Assembly (NCBI GenBank): GCA_964030475.1
Contig: CAXIPT010000034.1
Coordinates: forward strand, 62,001-126,000
Source of the DNA: Tethya wilhelma
Lineage: Eukaryota; Porifera; Demospongiae; Tethyida; Tethyidae
Reading direction: 5' to 3'
DNA: 64,000 nt
Both the position numbers and the translations under genes were made by a program. The first letter of the stretch is position 1. Each line of letters opens with the position of its first letter. Below the pieces are notes generated by a model. The model ran no database searches. It was not told the origin of the DNA and saw only the letters and a list, made by a program, of their open reading frames with translations. Shown here piece after piece: positions 46,819 through 57,952 of this stretch.

Positions 46819-46857
46819 TATTCCCAGTACTATCGTACTCTGGGTACATAGGAATGG
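46819..46857 (+). repeat. REP-A terminal fragment in a helicase intron
   Basis: TATTCCCAGTAC, a variant palindrome and TGGGTACATAGGAATGG match only the first part of REP-A. Confidence 0.65.
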
Positions 46858-47571
46858 TAATAATGGCATTCATTAACTGGTCATACATGTATACCTGTGT
46901 TAAGTGAACTACCATTACTGAGCTTACATTATTATGTCATCATATGTTTTAACATAATAGAGGATGGTGAAAACAGCAAAACAAGACGTACCGCTTCATT
47001 TGCACTGCTTCTACCAGGAAAAGTGCTCCACTTGTCAGCATTAATAGTAACCAGAAAATTCAGAGACAAGGGGAATAAAGCTGGAGCATTGGAGGCCTTG
47101 AAGTTTCTACAAGAGTGTGGATTAGGAAAGCTGGTTGCAGTTAAAAGTGTCCATGGTACTGACAAGGTAAACACGGAAAGCTTTGTTGTAATCTGTGTTT
47201 TTGTAATGTTGGGTATTATAGTTAATTACATACCATGTTGTGGTATCTATATACGTCTTTTTTTAAAGAAACCTATTTTGCACCTATTGTATAGCCGGAT
47301 ATATTGACTGTCACAAAAAGTTGACAGTGTGATTAAATACAATTACGAATTTGAATTTGACCACTCCTAACACGTGTGTGTACAGCTATTATAGTCAAAT
47401 ATAGTAAAAATTTCGAAAAAATAAGTAGTGTAGGAATGGGCAGTGGGGTAAAAAGTATTGGAACAAGGCATGTCTCAATTTCGGCATATGACCATAACTA
47501 TGACTATATATGTAGTTGCACAATAATTATAGAAGATGCATGACCTCAAATTTTTCAAGTGCATACAGAAG

Positions 47572-47625
47572 CCTCGTATCCAGGCTCTCTTCTGACCTTT
47601 TGTGAGACCTTGGGTACGAAGCTAG
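47572..47625. mobile_element. Tiny GCCTCGT-type MITE relic in a helicase intron
   Basis: AAGCCTCGTATCCAGGCTCT and CTTGGGTACGAAGCTA are inverted ends separated by under 25 bp, a deletion derivative of the 61839-62474 family. Confidence 0.6.
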
Positions 47626-48235
47626 CATAGGTATAGTGTTATTAGCTATCTTTAAAAATAAATACCCACCTGCTATATGGCAAACTAAACTATACAGTGG
47701 TTTAATTGTACATATGTATAGGTCTATACTTTCCACAAGAAAAGTATTCCTGATGATGAAGAAAAAATAGAATTTGTGGAAACACTATCGAAGCTGGGTA
47801 TCTCCCTAATTCAATACCAGGCTTCGTTGGAAATGGAGGACATAACGTTGTAAGTACTGGAAAAATAATGATGTAGGTGATCTTATATATAAAGGAGAAT
47901 CCCCTCCCCCCCCCTTGCCAAAAAAAAAAAACAAAAACAAAACATTTCATTCACATAATTCTTTATTCCTGGAAAAAGCACTTATACGGAGCATCTATTA
48001 AAACTGATATTGACCACTCGTATTATGCATGCCTTTATTAATATGTACCCCAAAACAATAACAAACTTGTGCATGTATATTAAACATACAATTCAAATTA
48101 ACCAATAATAGAGAATCCATTGCTGCCAAGAAAAGAAGTAGTCATCTATCTACTCCTCAAAGAAGATCTCCAAGGAAGCATCAGTTGTCAAACAGTGAAG
48201 ATTCCCCTACAGCAGCCAAGAAGTTAAAGTTGTAA

Positions 48236-48570
48236 CTGTGGAATGTAACTTTTTCTATCAAGATTTTTGGAAGGTTCTTTCATGAAAAACAATTAAGTAT
48301 ACCGGGTAAATGCAAACTCTGATTAAACCTTATCATAATCTCTATCCACAGCTTGATTTTCAAGCTATAGTGATCTCACATTTAACATAGTTTCCCTTTG
48401 TGATTTGATCGAGCAAATTTTCATATCATTATTGTACTACTTACATAATTAAATAAAAATTAATTTTATATGGTTAAGTGCATAAACAATGTACTATACC
48501 ATCAGAAAACATTTATACTATCAGGAGATCCTGATACTATGCATCCTAATTGACTTCCATGTACTATGGT
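48236..48570. other. Helicase 3' flank, no further gene
   Basis: AT-rich DNA between the helicase stop and the right satellite array. It includes AATAAA within ATTAAATAAAAATT near 48450, a possible polyadenylation signal. Confidence 0.4.
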
Positions 48571-49620
48571 GTGCATGGATACTTTGTCAGAGGGGTGTAT
48601 TGGCCTGAGGGTATTCGTGGACCATCCACGGACAACACAGTTACTATGCCGTACATGGATACTTTGTCAGAGGGGTGTATTAGACTCAGGGTATCCGTGG
48701 ACCATCCATAGATGTCACAGTTACTATGGGGTACACGGATACTTTGTCAGAGGGGTGTATTGGCCTGAGGGTATCCGTGGACCATCCACGGACGTCACAG
48801 TTACTATGGCGTACACGGATACTTTGTCAGAGGGGTGTATTGGCCTGAGGGTATCCGTGGACCATCCATGGACGTCACAGTTACTATGGCATACACGGAT
48901 ACTTTGTCAGAGGCCTGAGGGTATCCATGGACCATCCACAGACGTCACAATTACTATGGCGTACATGGATACTTTGTCAGAGGGGTGTATTAGACTCAGT
49001 GTATCCGTGGGATGTCACAGTTACTATGGCATACACGGATACTTTGTCAGAGGGGTGTATTGGCCTGAGGGTATCCGTGGACCATCCACGGACGTCACAG
49101 TTACTATGGCGTACGCTGATACTTTGTCAGAGGGATGTATTAGACTCAGGGTATCCGTGGACCATCCATGGATGTCACAGTTACTATGGCATACACGGAT
49201 ACTTTGTCAGAGGGGTGTATTGGCCTGAGGGTATCCGTGGACCATCCACGGACGTCACAGTTACTATGGCGTACGCGGATACTTTGTCAGAGGGGTGTAT
49301 TAGACTCAGGGTATCCGTGGACCATCCATGGATGTCACAGTTACTATAGATGGCATACACGGATACTTTGTCAGAGGGGTGTATTGGCCTGAGGGTATCC
49401 GTGGACCATCCACGGACGTCACAGTTACTATGGCGTACATGGATACTTTGTCAGAGGGGTGTATTAGACTCAGGGTATCCGTGGACCATCCATGGATGTC
49501 ACAGTTACTATGGCATACACGGATACTTTGTCAGAGGGGTGTATTGGCCTGAGGGTATCCGTGGACCATCCACGGACGTCACAGTTACTATGGCATACAG
49601 GGATAGGACTGAGGGCATTG
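48571..49620 (+). repeat. 80-bp satellite array, right side (about 13 units)
   Basis: Units start at 48571, 48651, 48731, 48811, 48891, 48961 (after a 70-bp unit), 49031, 49111, 49191, 49271, 49355 (after an 84-bp unit), 49435, 49515 and 49595. Each holds GGATACTTTGTCAGAGGGGT and a palindromic GTGGACCATCCAC core. Many units alternate between two types: one with ATTGGCCTGAGG and CACGGACGTC, the other with ATTAGACTCAGG and CATGGATGTC, giving a 160-bp higher-order repeat. Open frames through it are a by-product of the repeat. Confidence 0.93.
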
Positions 49621-49773
49621 GTGGACCATCCATGGACCATCCATGGATATGGTGTACACGGATAGTGCTAGGACTGAATGAGGTATGGAGAGACTGTATC
49701 ATCCACAGACAATCTATAGTTACTATGGTTTATACTTGTTTATCCGTGTTATGTCCACGGCAGCAGTGGACAA
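49621..49773 (+). repeat. Diverged satellite and right outer end of the 13-kb unit
   Basis: Degenerate repeat text (GGACCATCCATGG twice) leads to ATGTCCACGGCAGCAGTGGA and CAA, the inverted match of the left outer end at 36708. Confidence 0.65.
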
Positions 49774-51760
49774 GAATGTGAGAGGTTGGCTTAAAGTTGT
49801 TTGTCACTACTTCTAGCTTGCTGTAGGAGTGAACTGACACTCAACCTCCTCCATGCATGTGGACTTCAAGAGGTTGTACATTCCTGCTGACACTTCACGC
49901 ATCTCCTTCTGGGACAACAGGTAGAACACATACTGTGGATTCATCCCAAAGTGGTCATCCTTGTTGTGCAGCTTAGACTTGAAACCCTATCTCAGACTGT
50001 CGTGGGTGGTACTCATCAAACTCACCCGTAGGAAACAGACCTGGGAAGCACATGACATCTAGGTGCTGCTGTTTGTTGCTAATGGGATCTTGTTTGACCT
50101 TAATTCTTAGCTACAAACTGTTCATTGTCGAAAGGCCATCTTACTCTCCATGTGAATTTTGGGTAGCCTTCTCAAGCACCTTGCTATGGCACTATTCACT
50201 GCCTCTATGACTTTTATTGCAGCTTCATCTACAGAGGAATCTTCTACATTCTTGTAGAGCCAGTTGATTTCTCTGACCTTTTGTACAGCTTTTTTATGGC
50301 GTCAACATTGACCATGTTTCGCCATACAACGCCATCTTTTGTTGGTCTACCATTGACAGTCACGTACAACTCTCGATCAGGTAAATCTGATTGATTCACC
50401 CGATCCAGGGTGTCCATTGTTTTGTTCAATGGTAGAGGAAGAAAGAACATTGTACCCTTGTAGGCTTGTAAGGAATTGTACATGGGTACTTTTCCCATAT
50501 ACGTGCCCAATCTTACCACTGTCTGGTAACATTTGGAACGTTGGACGAGTTGCATACTCAATACATCTAGTTTTGACAGTTCTGGAGGAACAGGCAAAAC
50601 ACTCTGTGGCGAAATACAATCTTTTCAGATCATTGCCTTACAGAGTACCTCATTGCTTGCATTCGGGTTGTTTTCTGAGATGTAAGCTTTTAGTAAAGAC
50701 TAATTTTCTCTGATAGAGTTGTTCACATAAGAAACAAACATGCTCAGTATGGTTACCTAGCTCTTTCTCGTAGTCAGCTATGAGTTGAGCATGATTCAGC
50801 AGCAGGCTAGATTCTAAATCTTCCATGCTGGGGTCGTCTTCATTGTCTGAAGACTTTTCAAAAACTTCATCGATCTTGGTACTGAAAAGTTGTTCAAAGT
50901 CGTCCCCAATGCTAGCCACACACAACAGGTATTCTAGTGTGAGTGCTTCCTCAAACCTTTGAAGCTCTTTAAAAACTGTGAAGGTAATAATTCAAATTTT
51001 ACAAGAACGTGACCAGTCTTGGAAAATGTGTAGACACATGTCACAAGATTCTAAGCTAACTTTGACAATTTGTATCATTTGGACACAACAGTGGATGTCC
51101 ACGAATTGTGTCAAAATACAGCCAGTCATTCTCTTCATCGTAGTGAGAGAATCGTTCTTGATGGGGGTTTGGACAGCCATCATCACACATGTACAGATCT
51201 TGTTTTGGTTGATCAATTGGTTTGTTAAACGAGTGTCTGAGTGAAACAATTGATTCAACTTCACTATCGGTTATAGCCTTGTACTCTTCGGTACATGGCC
51301 GAATCTCTCTTGTTTGTTTTTTTCAGCTGTTTCTTTTCATCATCGTCATCCGATGACTTTTTGTGTTTATCACTCTTGTTTTTGTTTTTTTGTACAACAG
51401 TGATCTCAGCTACAACATACTGGCCTTTTGAGTTTACAGGCAGAGCTTGTTTATGTTTAACCTGTTGGTAAGCTGAGTTATATAAGTATAGCTCGGTAAT
51501 AGCAGTGTGGCAACGATTACCAAAATCTTCTAGCTTCTCTATCTTCATGGATTTGATAGACTTGGCAGACTTACGTAAGAGATTTTTGTAGTAATCTAGC
51601 TGCGTGCTGAAGAATTTTTTTGCTGCTACACCACAAACAGTCCTAGTGAAAACTATAAAGCTAGAAACATCGTAGTCTTGATTTTTGAAGTGTAGAGCCA
51701 ACTCTTTCCAACTTGCAATCGTAAATTAAACATGACGTCATTGATAATGCGGTGGTTGCC
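49774..51760 (-). pseudogene. Helitron copy 2, N-terminal part
   Basis: Nearly identical to 26140-27592 over about 1.45 kb, with small insertions (for example near 50398 and 50455), and extending about 460 bp further. Minus-strand pieces: ALHFKNQDYDVSSFIVFTRT and a Lys-rich linker (51701-51264); SFNKPIDQPKQDLYTCDDGC near 51230-51170; EHVCFLCEQLYQRKLVFTKS (50750-50690); and LVQRSKCYQTVVRLGTYMGK with YKGTMFFLPLPLNKTMDTLD (50550-50400). These belong to the segment before the Helitron Rep. It lacks Rep and helicase, ending at the 13-kb unit near 49774. Confidence 0.7.
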
Positions 51761-51901
51761 TAGCAACATATGATGTAATTCAATGTTTAACAGGGCGCGT
51801 GCACAATTTTGCTAGACATGCCTCAACCGCCCTGAGTAGGGGATAAAGCGTCCGATCTGACAATACAAAATAAACATGCATGCATTTATAGATGTAATAA
51901 T

Positions 51902-52989
51902 ATTCCCAGTACGGTAGTACTGGGTACATAGGAATGGCACGGATGGCCCATTAGCGCAATACAAATATTCACGCGAATAACTCTGCAAAAACTGAGCGCT
52001 TGGCACTAAAAGGCTTCTTAAGCTACTATTTAGCCTTTTCTCTTTCTATTGAGCCTAAAAACATAGCCTAAAACCATCGCTAAAGTAACAAACTAAAGTA
52101 TGCCAAACCTCTAATTTTCTCCTTCTTCTTCTTCTTCTTCTTCTTCTTCTACGTATCTTGGAACGACTTTTCTCGAAGACCGCTCGCTTTCAGAAGCTGA
52201 TTCTTGAACGAATAAACTTGGTTTCTTTGTCTTCACGTGCTTTTTGTATCGGTTATTCGTCTCTCTAGCTGAGTCGCTAGATACAAGACGAAAAGTGCCT
52301 TCTCCGTATGGCAGCCATTCATTTCTATACTCATTAATAATTCATTAGCTACCTTGGCAATCAAGTTGACGACCCTTTTCCAGTTAGACAAGTGTGCGTT
52401 ATTTGGAATCCGAATATTCGCTGCCCTGCCTGTTTTACTGACCTGAAGATTTCTATATAGTTGTGCTGAAGTCAGTTACCAGTACCTTTCAGTCTTCAAT
52501 AATAGGAGGTGAATAGACTACTTTGTTACATAGTTGTCATTATAAGATGAGCAAAGCAAGTAAATTTTGTAAGATAGACTCTACATACTTCACCATGATT
52601 TTATACTGATAGTATAGATTATAACATAAGCTATAATATCCATGCTGATAGTGTACAAGTAGCTACCATATACACACAAACTCAAACGTGATGTAGAATT
52701 ATGAAAAAATGAGAACAAACAAGTGAAAAAACATTGGAAATGTAATGAGACATAGGAATGGCCAAATCGTAAAAAAGAAAGCAAACAAGATGGAATAGCT
52801 ATTTGAGTGTGTAAAGAATTATTCCTATGGGCAACATGAGGGACCCAACATGGGAAGAGAGTACTACATGCAGCCCACACAGGAATGATTCTGCACACAC
52901 TCAAATAGCTATTCCATCTTGTTTGCTTTCTTTTTTACGATATGGCCATTCCTATGTCTCATTACATTTCCAATGTTTTTTTCACTTGT
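51902..52989 (+). mobile_element. REP-A copy III
   Basis: Full-length, from ATTCCCAGTACGGTAGTACT to the fold-back segment (about 52725-52989) ending TTTTTTCACTTG. It includes a (TTC)n run near 52123-52149 in the same place as in copy II. No coding sequence. Confidence 0.8.
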
Positions 52990-53029
52990 ACACATAGGGA
53001 CTAATTACAGTTATTACAAGTTCTAGTTA

Positions 53030-53189
53030 CTATACCTAGAAAACATTTTCTAGATACTTTGAACACTTGGAACACTCTCTCGAGGTAAAAAACATTGTTT
53101 GTGAAAAACAATATTTTCTAAGGGTACAGAGATATAAAACTTAGTCTTTTTAAATACTTAGAAAATTTTCTAAGACCAAAAATTATACT
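53030..53189. repeat. Satellite-like unit, left of the copia element
   Basis: AT-rich text with AAAACATTTTCTAG, GAGGTAAAAAACATTGTTTG and TTAGAAAATTTTCTAAGACC. Related units lie at 57818-57950, 59065-59393 and 61441-61660. The copia element inserted into this array. Confidence 0.7.
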
Positions 53190-53194
53190 TTTAA

Positions 53195-53406
53195 TTTTAG
53201 AAATCACTTTTAAACTTAATGGCCAACAACACAACTCAACATGATCAATCTGCATGAGCACATGTAAGATTACGTGATAGAAATCAGGTCTAGAATGTTC
53301 TATACAAAATAAATGATTGTGTAACAATAATACTACTATACTAGTTATTTACAAAGAGTTAACCACAAGTTGAATTTTAGTGAGAGTGTATACAATAACA
53401 CCAACA
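53195..53406 (-). repeat. 3' LTR of the copia element
   Basis: Matches the 5' LTR, with scattered differences and a short deletion (the GTAACATA segment). Confidence 0.85.
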
Positions 53407-53538
53407 TTCCTTCTCAATCTCAATTAGAACGTTTATAGAGTTCAGTTATGCCTGCCAACTAACAAAGCTTTTGAAACTGTGAAATAGGTAGCCCTTTATT
53501 CAGCATGTCAGCCACCATGTCTTCTGAGGGACAGTACA

Positions 53539-54060
53539 CTAGTTTGATTTGTCCCAACTCAACCAAATCACGTATGAAGTGATACTTGATATCGATGTGT
53601 TTGGTCCTATCATGCACATGTTGGTTCTTGACTGATTGTCCTCTTGAATAGTAACGGTCATTTCTTGCAAACTTCTATTCAGCAAGTGACTAGTGAGCTG
53701 CTGCAGCCATATAGCTTCTTGAACTGCTGCAGAGAGGGCAACGTATTCCGCCTCTGCACTCGATAGGGCGACACACATGACTGTTTTGAACTCCTCCAAC
53801 TAACAGCTGCACCTCCTAACATGAACAAATAACCAGATGTTGATTTTCTGTCTCCAATGTCACCAACCCAATCAACATCCGAATATCCGGTGGTGATTGC
53901 TGGAGTGCTCGTTCTGTACAAACTGGATTGTACGCTTAAGGTACCTGAGAATTCTCTTGACAGTGTTCCAGTGTTCCTTGGTAGGTTTTGCACAGAAACG
54001 GGCCACATAGCTTACAGCATATGCAATATCAGGGCGAGTTTTAGTTGACAGATACAACAA
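53539..54060 (-). pseudogene. Copia RNase H segment
   Basis: Contains [20 protein letters not shown] and [15 protein letters not shown], then [20 protein letters not shown] and CVALSSAEAEYVALSAAVQE, the classic copia RNase H text with its Asp and Glu residues. It is split among frames. Confidence 0.85.
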
Positions 54061-54186
54061 ACTACCGACAACTGCTTGGTAAATGTTCTAATTGTACACC
54101 TCACTTTCAATTTTGACACTTTGTTTGCTTGACATCAGGATTCACAGGTGTGCTAACTGGTTTGCACTCACTCTTTTCATACTTCT

Positions 54187-54963
54187 CTAGTAGCTTCTCA
54201 GTATAACTTGATTTCGAGCAACCATCACTCCTACAAAGTAGTGAAGTGGTCCTAAATCCTTCATTTCAAACTTGTTACTGAGCAGCCTCTTCACTGTCAT
54301 CATTTTCCTCTTACTATTACCTCCAAGAATTATGTCGTCCACATAGACTGCTATGAGAAATATCTCTCTTTCTGAGTTGGTAGACATATATGGACACGAA
54401 TCACTTGATGTCTGTTTGAACTCCATCTCTTTCAGATGGTTATCCATTGCATGATTCCAACAGTGAGGCTATTGCTTTAGCCCATAGATGCTTCGCTGTA
54501 GACGATATACAAGGTGTTCCTGGCCAGGCTCAATGAAACTTTCCGGTTGCTTCATGAACACCTCATCTGGGAGTTCTCCGTGAAGAAAGGCAGTTGACAC
54601 ATCCATTTGATGGAGTTGCAGATTGTACTGTGCACCTAAAGCAATGACTGATCGAACTGATTCAAATTGAACTACTGGGCTGAATATTTCTTCATAGTCT
54701 TGTCCTTGTGCTTGAGAACAACCTTGTGCAACGAGCTGTGCTTTGTACCTTGTAACATTGCCATCAGCATCCAACTTCCGCTTAAAGATCCACTTGCTTC
54801 CTATAATTTTCCTGTCTGTTGGTGGTTCTACCAACTTCCACACTTCATTGGAGTTAATTGAGTCCATCTCTCTCCCCATAGCTTCTTCCCATTGAATTCT
54901 GTCAGACCTGGAAAGTGCTTCCATTACAGAGGAGGGGTCATGGTCTTCTGAGGTGGTCATCAA
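54187..54963 (-). pseudogene. Copia reverse transcriptase
   Basis: IQWEEAMGREMDSI, IIGSKWIFKRKLDADGNVTR, YKAQLVAQGCSQAQGQDYEE, HQMDVSTAFLHGELPDEVFM and RLQRSIYGLKQ are in one frame (54963-54469). After a stop, the active-site block FLIAVYVDDIILGG follows in the next piece (54447-54187). A stop between fingers and active site disables it. Confidence 0.9.
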
Positions 54964-55401
54964 ACTAGACTGGTAGCCATACTAGTCAGGTTGTTGCCTG
55001 CTCCTATTCCACCTCCGTAGCAACGAGTGAGGTTGCGTAGAAATTGGGGTTAGAGGTTCTTCCTGCTGAACCACGTCATCTTTTACTTCTGGTGTTTGGT
55101 GAATAGGCGGATCAGATTGCAAAGCAGTTGATTTTTCGAGCTCATTGGTAATCTCAAGTTCAACACTCTGGTCTACTTTCTACTTCTGCAAGGATGACTC
55201 ATCGAAGGTGACATCTCTACTGTGGATTACCTTCTCACAGTGGGGATCATAAAGACGATACCCCTTCTGCCGTGCACCATAGCCCAGCATGATGCATTTC
55301 CTTGTCTTGATGTCAAGTTTGGATCTTTCAGACTTCGGCACAAGTGCATATGCACTATATCCAAAGATACGGAGGATACTGACATCAGGTTTACTACCAT
55401 G

Positions 55402-56200
55402 CTATGCTTCAAATGGTGTGACATTACTCAGTGACTTTGTTGGACTTCGGTTACAGAGATACACTGCTGTACAAAAGTGCCAAAAACTATGGGGTAATTT
55501 TGAGTCGGCTAGCGTAGTGCGTACACACATAACTAAGGTGGGATTGAGCCTTTCTGAGACACCATTTTGCTCGGGCGTATGTGGCACAGTGAACTCATGT
55601 TTAATCCCTTCACTAGTGAGGTAGTCTTTAAACTGTGATGAAGTGTATTCACCTCCGTTGTCGCTACGAAGAACTTTCACACTTTTACCGGTGGTTTTTC
55701 AACCTAAGTCTTTCACTCACGAATACTTTGAAACACTTCACTCTTTCGTTTCAAATGTAGACCCATACGTGGCGACTATAGTCATCAATAAATGTGACAA
55801 AGTATTCACCTCCACCTAGAGATCGAGTACCAATTTTGCCACACACGTCTCTATGAATCAACTCGAGGGGCTCTTTAGCACGTTTCGATACAGAAGCTTG
55901 GAATGGTAGTTGATGACTCTTTCCTTCTGTACAGGATTCACAGAAATCCAGCTCTTGGGATGGATCAAAATCTAATCCATTTACCATGTTGCTCTTCGCT
56001 AGCAACTTTAAACTGTGTGCACCTAAGTGACCAAATCGCTGATGCCAGACTGTTTCTTTCAATCTTTGAACTGAATGAGCTTGTGCTGTTGATCCAGTGA
56101 TCGAGGTAGTATAGGCTTCCCTCCCTGTGACCAGTTGCCATTACCCTTGAATTGGTGTCTTTAATCTCACAGCTTTGATCTGAAAAGGTGGTCACTTTGT
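55402..56200 (-). pseudogene. Copia integrase
   Basis: Zinc-binding HHCC block (WHQRFGHLGAHSLKLL, then CESCTEGKSHQLPF) and core start (TFIDDYSRHVWVYI) at 56062-55751, then LRSDNGGEYTSSQFKDYL and HTPEQNGVSERLN at 55680-55402. The catalytic Asp and Glu positions are visible. A frame break lies between the two parts. Confidence 0.88.
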
Positions 56201-56201
56201 C

Positions 56202-56470
56202 TCATCTGGCTGCAGACGTCACACTTAGCAGATTATATGTAAGGCCAGGTACATACAGAACATCATGTAGTGTGCATTCCTGGATTTTTCCACGTGGAAG
56301 TTTCATTGACAGGATGACATCTCCACATCCAGCTGCCTGAAGAGTGTGTCCATCACCGAGTGTACCTGTCGGAGGAGATTTCAGGGTTTGAAATCTGGCA
56401 AACTGGTTCTGGCTGCCACACATGTGACACGTAGCTCCCGAATCAAGTATCCACCTATCACCAGAGTTGC
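56202..56470 (-). pseudogene. Copia protease region
   Basis: WILDSGATCHMCG (near 56458-56420) holds the DSGA active site; it continues in frame through LGDGHTLQAAGCGDVILSM and LHDVLYVPGLTYNLLSV. Confidence 0.85.
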
Positions 56471-56489
56471 ACTCTCCAGCTAAAGCATG

Positions 56490-57533
56490 CTAAACCACCT
56501 GGCCACTGCGTTCACTGTGGGAGTTGGTCGCATCTTCAGCAGAAATGGTCACCTTGAATGCTCCTGCTTTTGTTTTCTTCTTGACTTGGTCTTTGGATTT
56601 GGCATATTCCTCACAGTCCCGTATGAAATGCCCAAATTTGTTGCAGAAATGACATCTCCCTCTTCTCTTAGATCTAACAGTTAATGCTCCTTCTGGATCA
56701 GGTTCAGCCGACCGATTCTTCATCCTACTCTCCTCATGTAGAAGACGTTCTGTGACTACCGACAATTCTGGAACTGTAGAATGAGCTTCAAGAGCAGTTA
56801 CTAGTACGTTGTGTTGGAGATATGTACACTTACTGTGCAAAATGTAGTATAGTTGGACTTTGGACTTTGGACTCTTATACAGTAGTAATTAGTATAATTT
56901 TTGTGGTTTAACTTTTAGGCTAGGCTTCTAGAATGTTCTAACCATGTGCTTTTGTGTTTTTTTTGTGCTCTTGTGTTGTGTTGATTTTTTGGCCTCTGGA
57001 GATATATTATTTGAAGTATCAGTGAACAGTTCAAAGTTTTAGCAGTGTTTCAACACGTACCACTCAGGCAGACTAGCTAGGAGATATACCACACAATCTT
57101 CATCCGTGCCAGGCTCATAAATTGCTGTAAGTTGATCAAACAAATCAGTCATCACCTTGATGTGGTCTTGTACTGAACCGCTATCTGCTAGCCTCATTGA
57201 AAACAGCTTTCTTTTGAGTTCCAGCTTGTTTCCCCAGGACTTGCGTTGAAACTGTCCAGCCAGCACTTTTCACACCACTACAGGATCCTTTGGGTCTGAA
57301 CCTATTAGATAGAGAAGACTAGTGTCGATAGAGAGAACAATAGTTGCTAGGGCTTTATCTTTCCTCAAAGCAAATTTCGCTTGAGCATCAGCACCTTCAG
57401 TGGGTGTGGTTTCTGTACCATTAACAATTTTCCAAAGGCCTTCCTTGATGAGTGCCATTTTGGCTAGAATCTTCCATGTTGAATAATTGGTACTGTTCAA
57501 CGGTACCACTGATACTGTCTTTGATTCCGCCAT
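56490..57533 (-). pseudogene. Copia gag, interrupted
   Basis: The start at 57533 gives MAESKTVSVVPLNSTNYSTW (a UBN2-like gag N-terminus). A TGA after DPVVV sits where Trp would fit; AGQFQRKSWGNKLELKRKL continues. After VYLLASLPEWY the frame is lost in about 200 bp of unrelated AT-rich sequence, resuming at NVLVTALEAHSTVPELSVVT. The zinc knuckle is RGRCHFCNKFGHFIRDCEEY. The same TGA and 200-bp segment occur in the duplicate at 32.6-34.6 kb. Confidence 0.88.
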
Positions 57534-57577
57534 TTTTCGATTTCTTTATCACAACAGAGTTACGCTTAAGCGATAGC

Positions 57578-57590
57578 CTGGGCCCATAAC
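57578..57590 (-). promoter_or_regulatory. Copia primer-binding site
   Basis: GTTATGGGCCCAG on the minus strand, 1 nt from the LTR; complementary to the initiator tRNA-Met anticodon-stem region. Confidence 0.75.
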
Positions 57591-57591
57591 T

Positions 57592-57812
57592 TGTTAGAAA
57601 TCACTTTCAAACTTAATGGCCAACAACACAACTAAACAAGATCAATCTGCATTAGCACATGTAAGATCGCGTGATAGAAATCGGGTCTAGAATGTTGTTT
57701 ACAAAATGAATGATTGTGTAACAATAATAATACTATACTAGTTATGTAACATATTTACAAAGAGTTAACCACAAGTTCAGTTCTAGTGAGAGTGTATACA
57801 ATAACACCAACA
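57592..57812 (-). repeat. 5' LTR of the copia element (221 bp)
   Basis: Begins TGTTGG and ends CA; flanked outside by TTTAA at 57813-57817. Confidence 0.9.
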
Positions 57813-57817
57813 TTTAA

Positions 57818-57950
57818 CATAAATTTATATTTTGCCTCAAAAACATTTTCTAGCACAAAATAAACTCTTTTGTGAAAAGTTACTTTTTTCAACACTTTGA
57901 ATATTCTCCTGAGGTAAAAAAAAACAGTTTGCGAAAAACAAGTTTTCTTA
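57818..57950. repeat. Satellite-like unit, right of the copia element
   Basis: Continues the array of 53030-53189 after the copia insertion (GCCTCAAAAACATTTTCTAG, then TCTCCTGAGGTAAAAA). Confidence 0.7.
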
Positions 57951-57952
57951 TG

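Larger units (their letters stand above)
41228..48235 (+). pseudogene. DUF3987-like P-loop helicase/primase gene, split by a transposon
   Basis: Exons: 41228-41341; 41884 to about 45709 (with the nested element inside); 45775-45981; 46076-46220; 46497-46715; 46961-47166; 47722-47849; 48112-48235. Phases agree across the joins with GT-AG borders; the donor at about 45710 (GTTGGT) is weak. The protein starts MTSKESKQAYSIHELRKRLD, has a Walker A (MPTGMGKSS, near 42030), a Walker B-like block (LLGLYDELPMFFSQINVLK, near 42175-42235), SNFNMDHTGLTVGGFTQPSV, LCQRFLWLVPKPIAVSF, and a basic tail (AAKKRSSHLSTPQRRSPRKH) that could be a nuclear signal. The layout resembles DUF3987 ATPases. A 1-nt frame change near 42110, between Walker A and WLCDDQSFEKMGD, and the 3.4-kb insertion disable this copy. 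Introns carry small repeat relics. Confidence 0.65.
36708..49773. mobile_element. About 13-kb candidate KDZ-type transposon with two divergent genes
   Basis: The outer ends are related inverted repeats: TTGTCCAATGGTGCCGTGGA at the left and, read inward from the right, TTGTCCACTGCTGCCGTGGA. Just inside each lies an array of the same 80-bp satellite, in opposite orientation at the two sides (about 3 units left, about 13 right). Between them are a minus-strand CxC/DDE transposase gene and a plus-strand DUF3987-like helicase gene. Without the nested 3.4-kb transposon the unit would be about 9.7 kb. The right end abuts a truncated Helitron copy. I could not identify a convincing target duplication at the outer ends, so the exact limits are provisional. 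Confidence 0.6.
53195..57812 (-). mobile_element. Complete but disabled Ty1/copia LTR retrotransposon
   Basis: LTRs at 57592-57812 (5') and 53195-53406 (3') begin TGTTGGTG; the 5' one ends TAACA. The 5-bp target duplication TTTAA is at 57813-57817 and 53190-53194. A primer site (57578-57590) follows the 5' LTR, and a purine-rich tract (GAGATTGAGAAGGAA) precedes the 3' LTR. Gag, protease, integrase, reverse transcriptase and RNase H segments appear in copia order but with stops and frame changes. No env-like frame is seen. LTR differences and broken frames indicate an old insertion. Confidence 0.9.

Noticed and set aside
36708..49773. 8-bp target duplication for the 13-kb unit
   Set aside because: The flanks (TCAGAGTG and GAATGTGA) do not match convincingly, so none is claimed.
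48566..49781. Overlapping open frames with repeated WILCQRGVL-type text
   Set aside because: They are translations of the 80-bp satellite; several frames stay open and none looks like a real protein.
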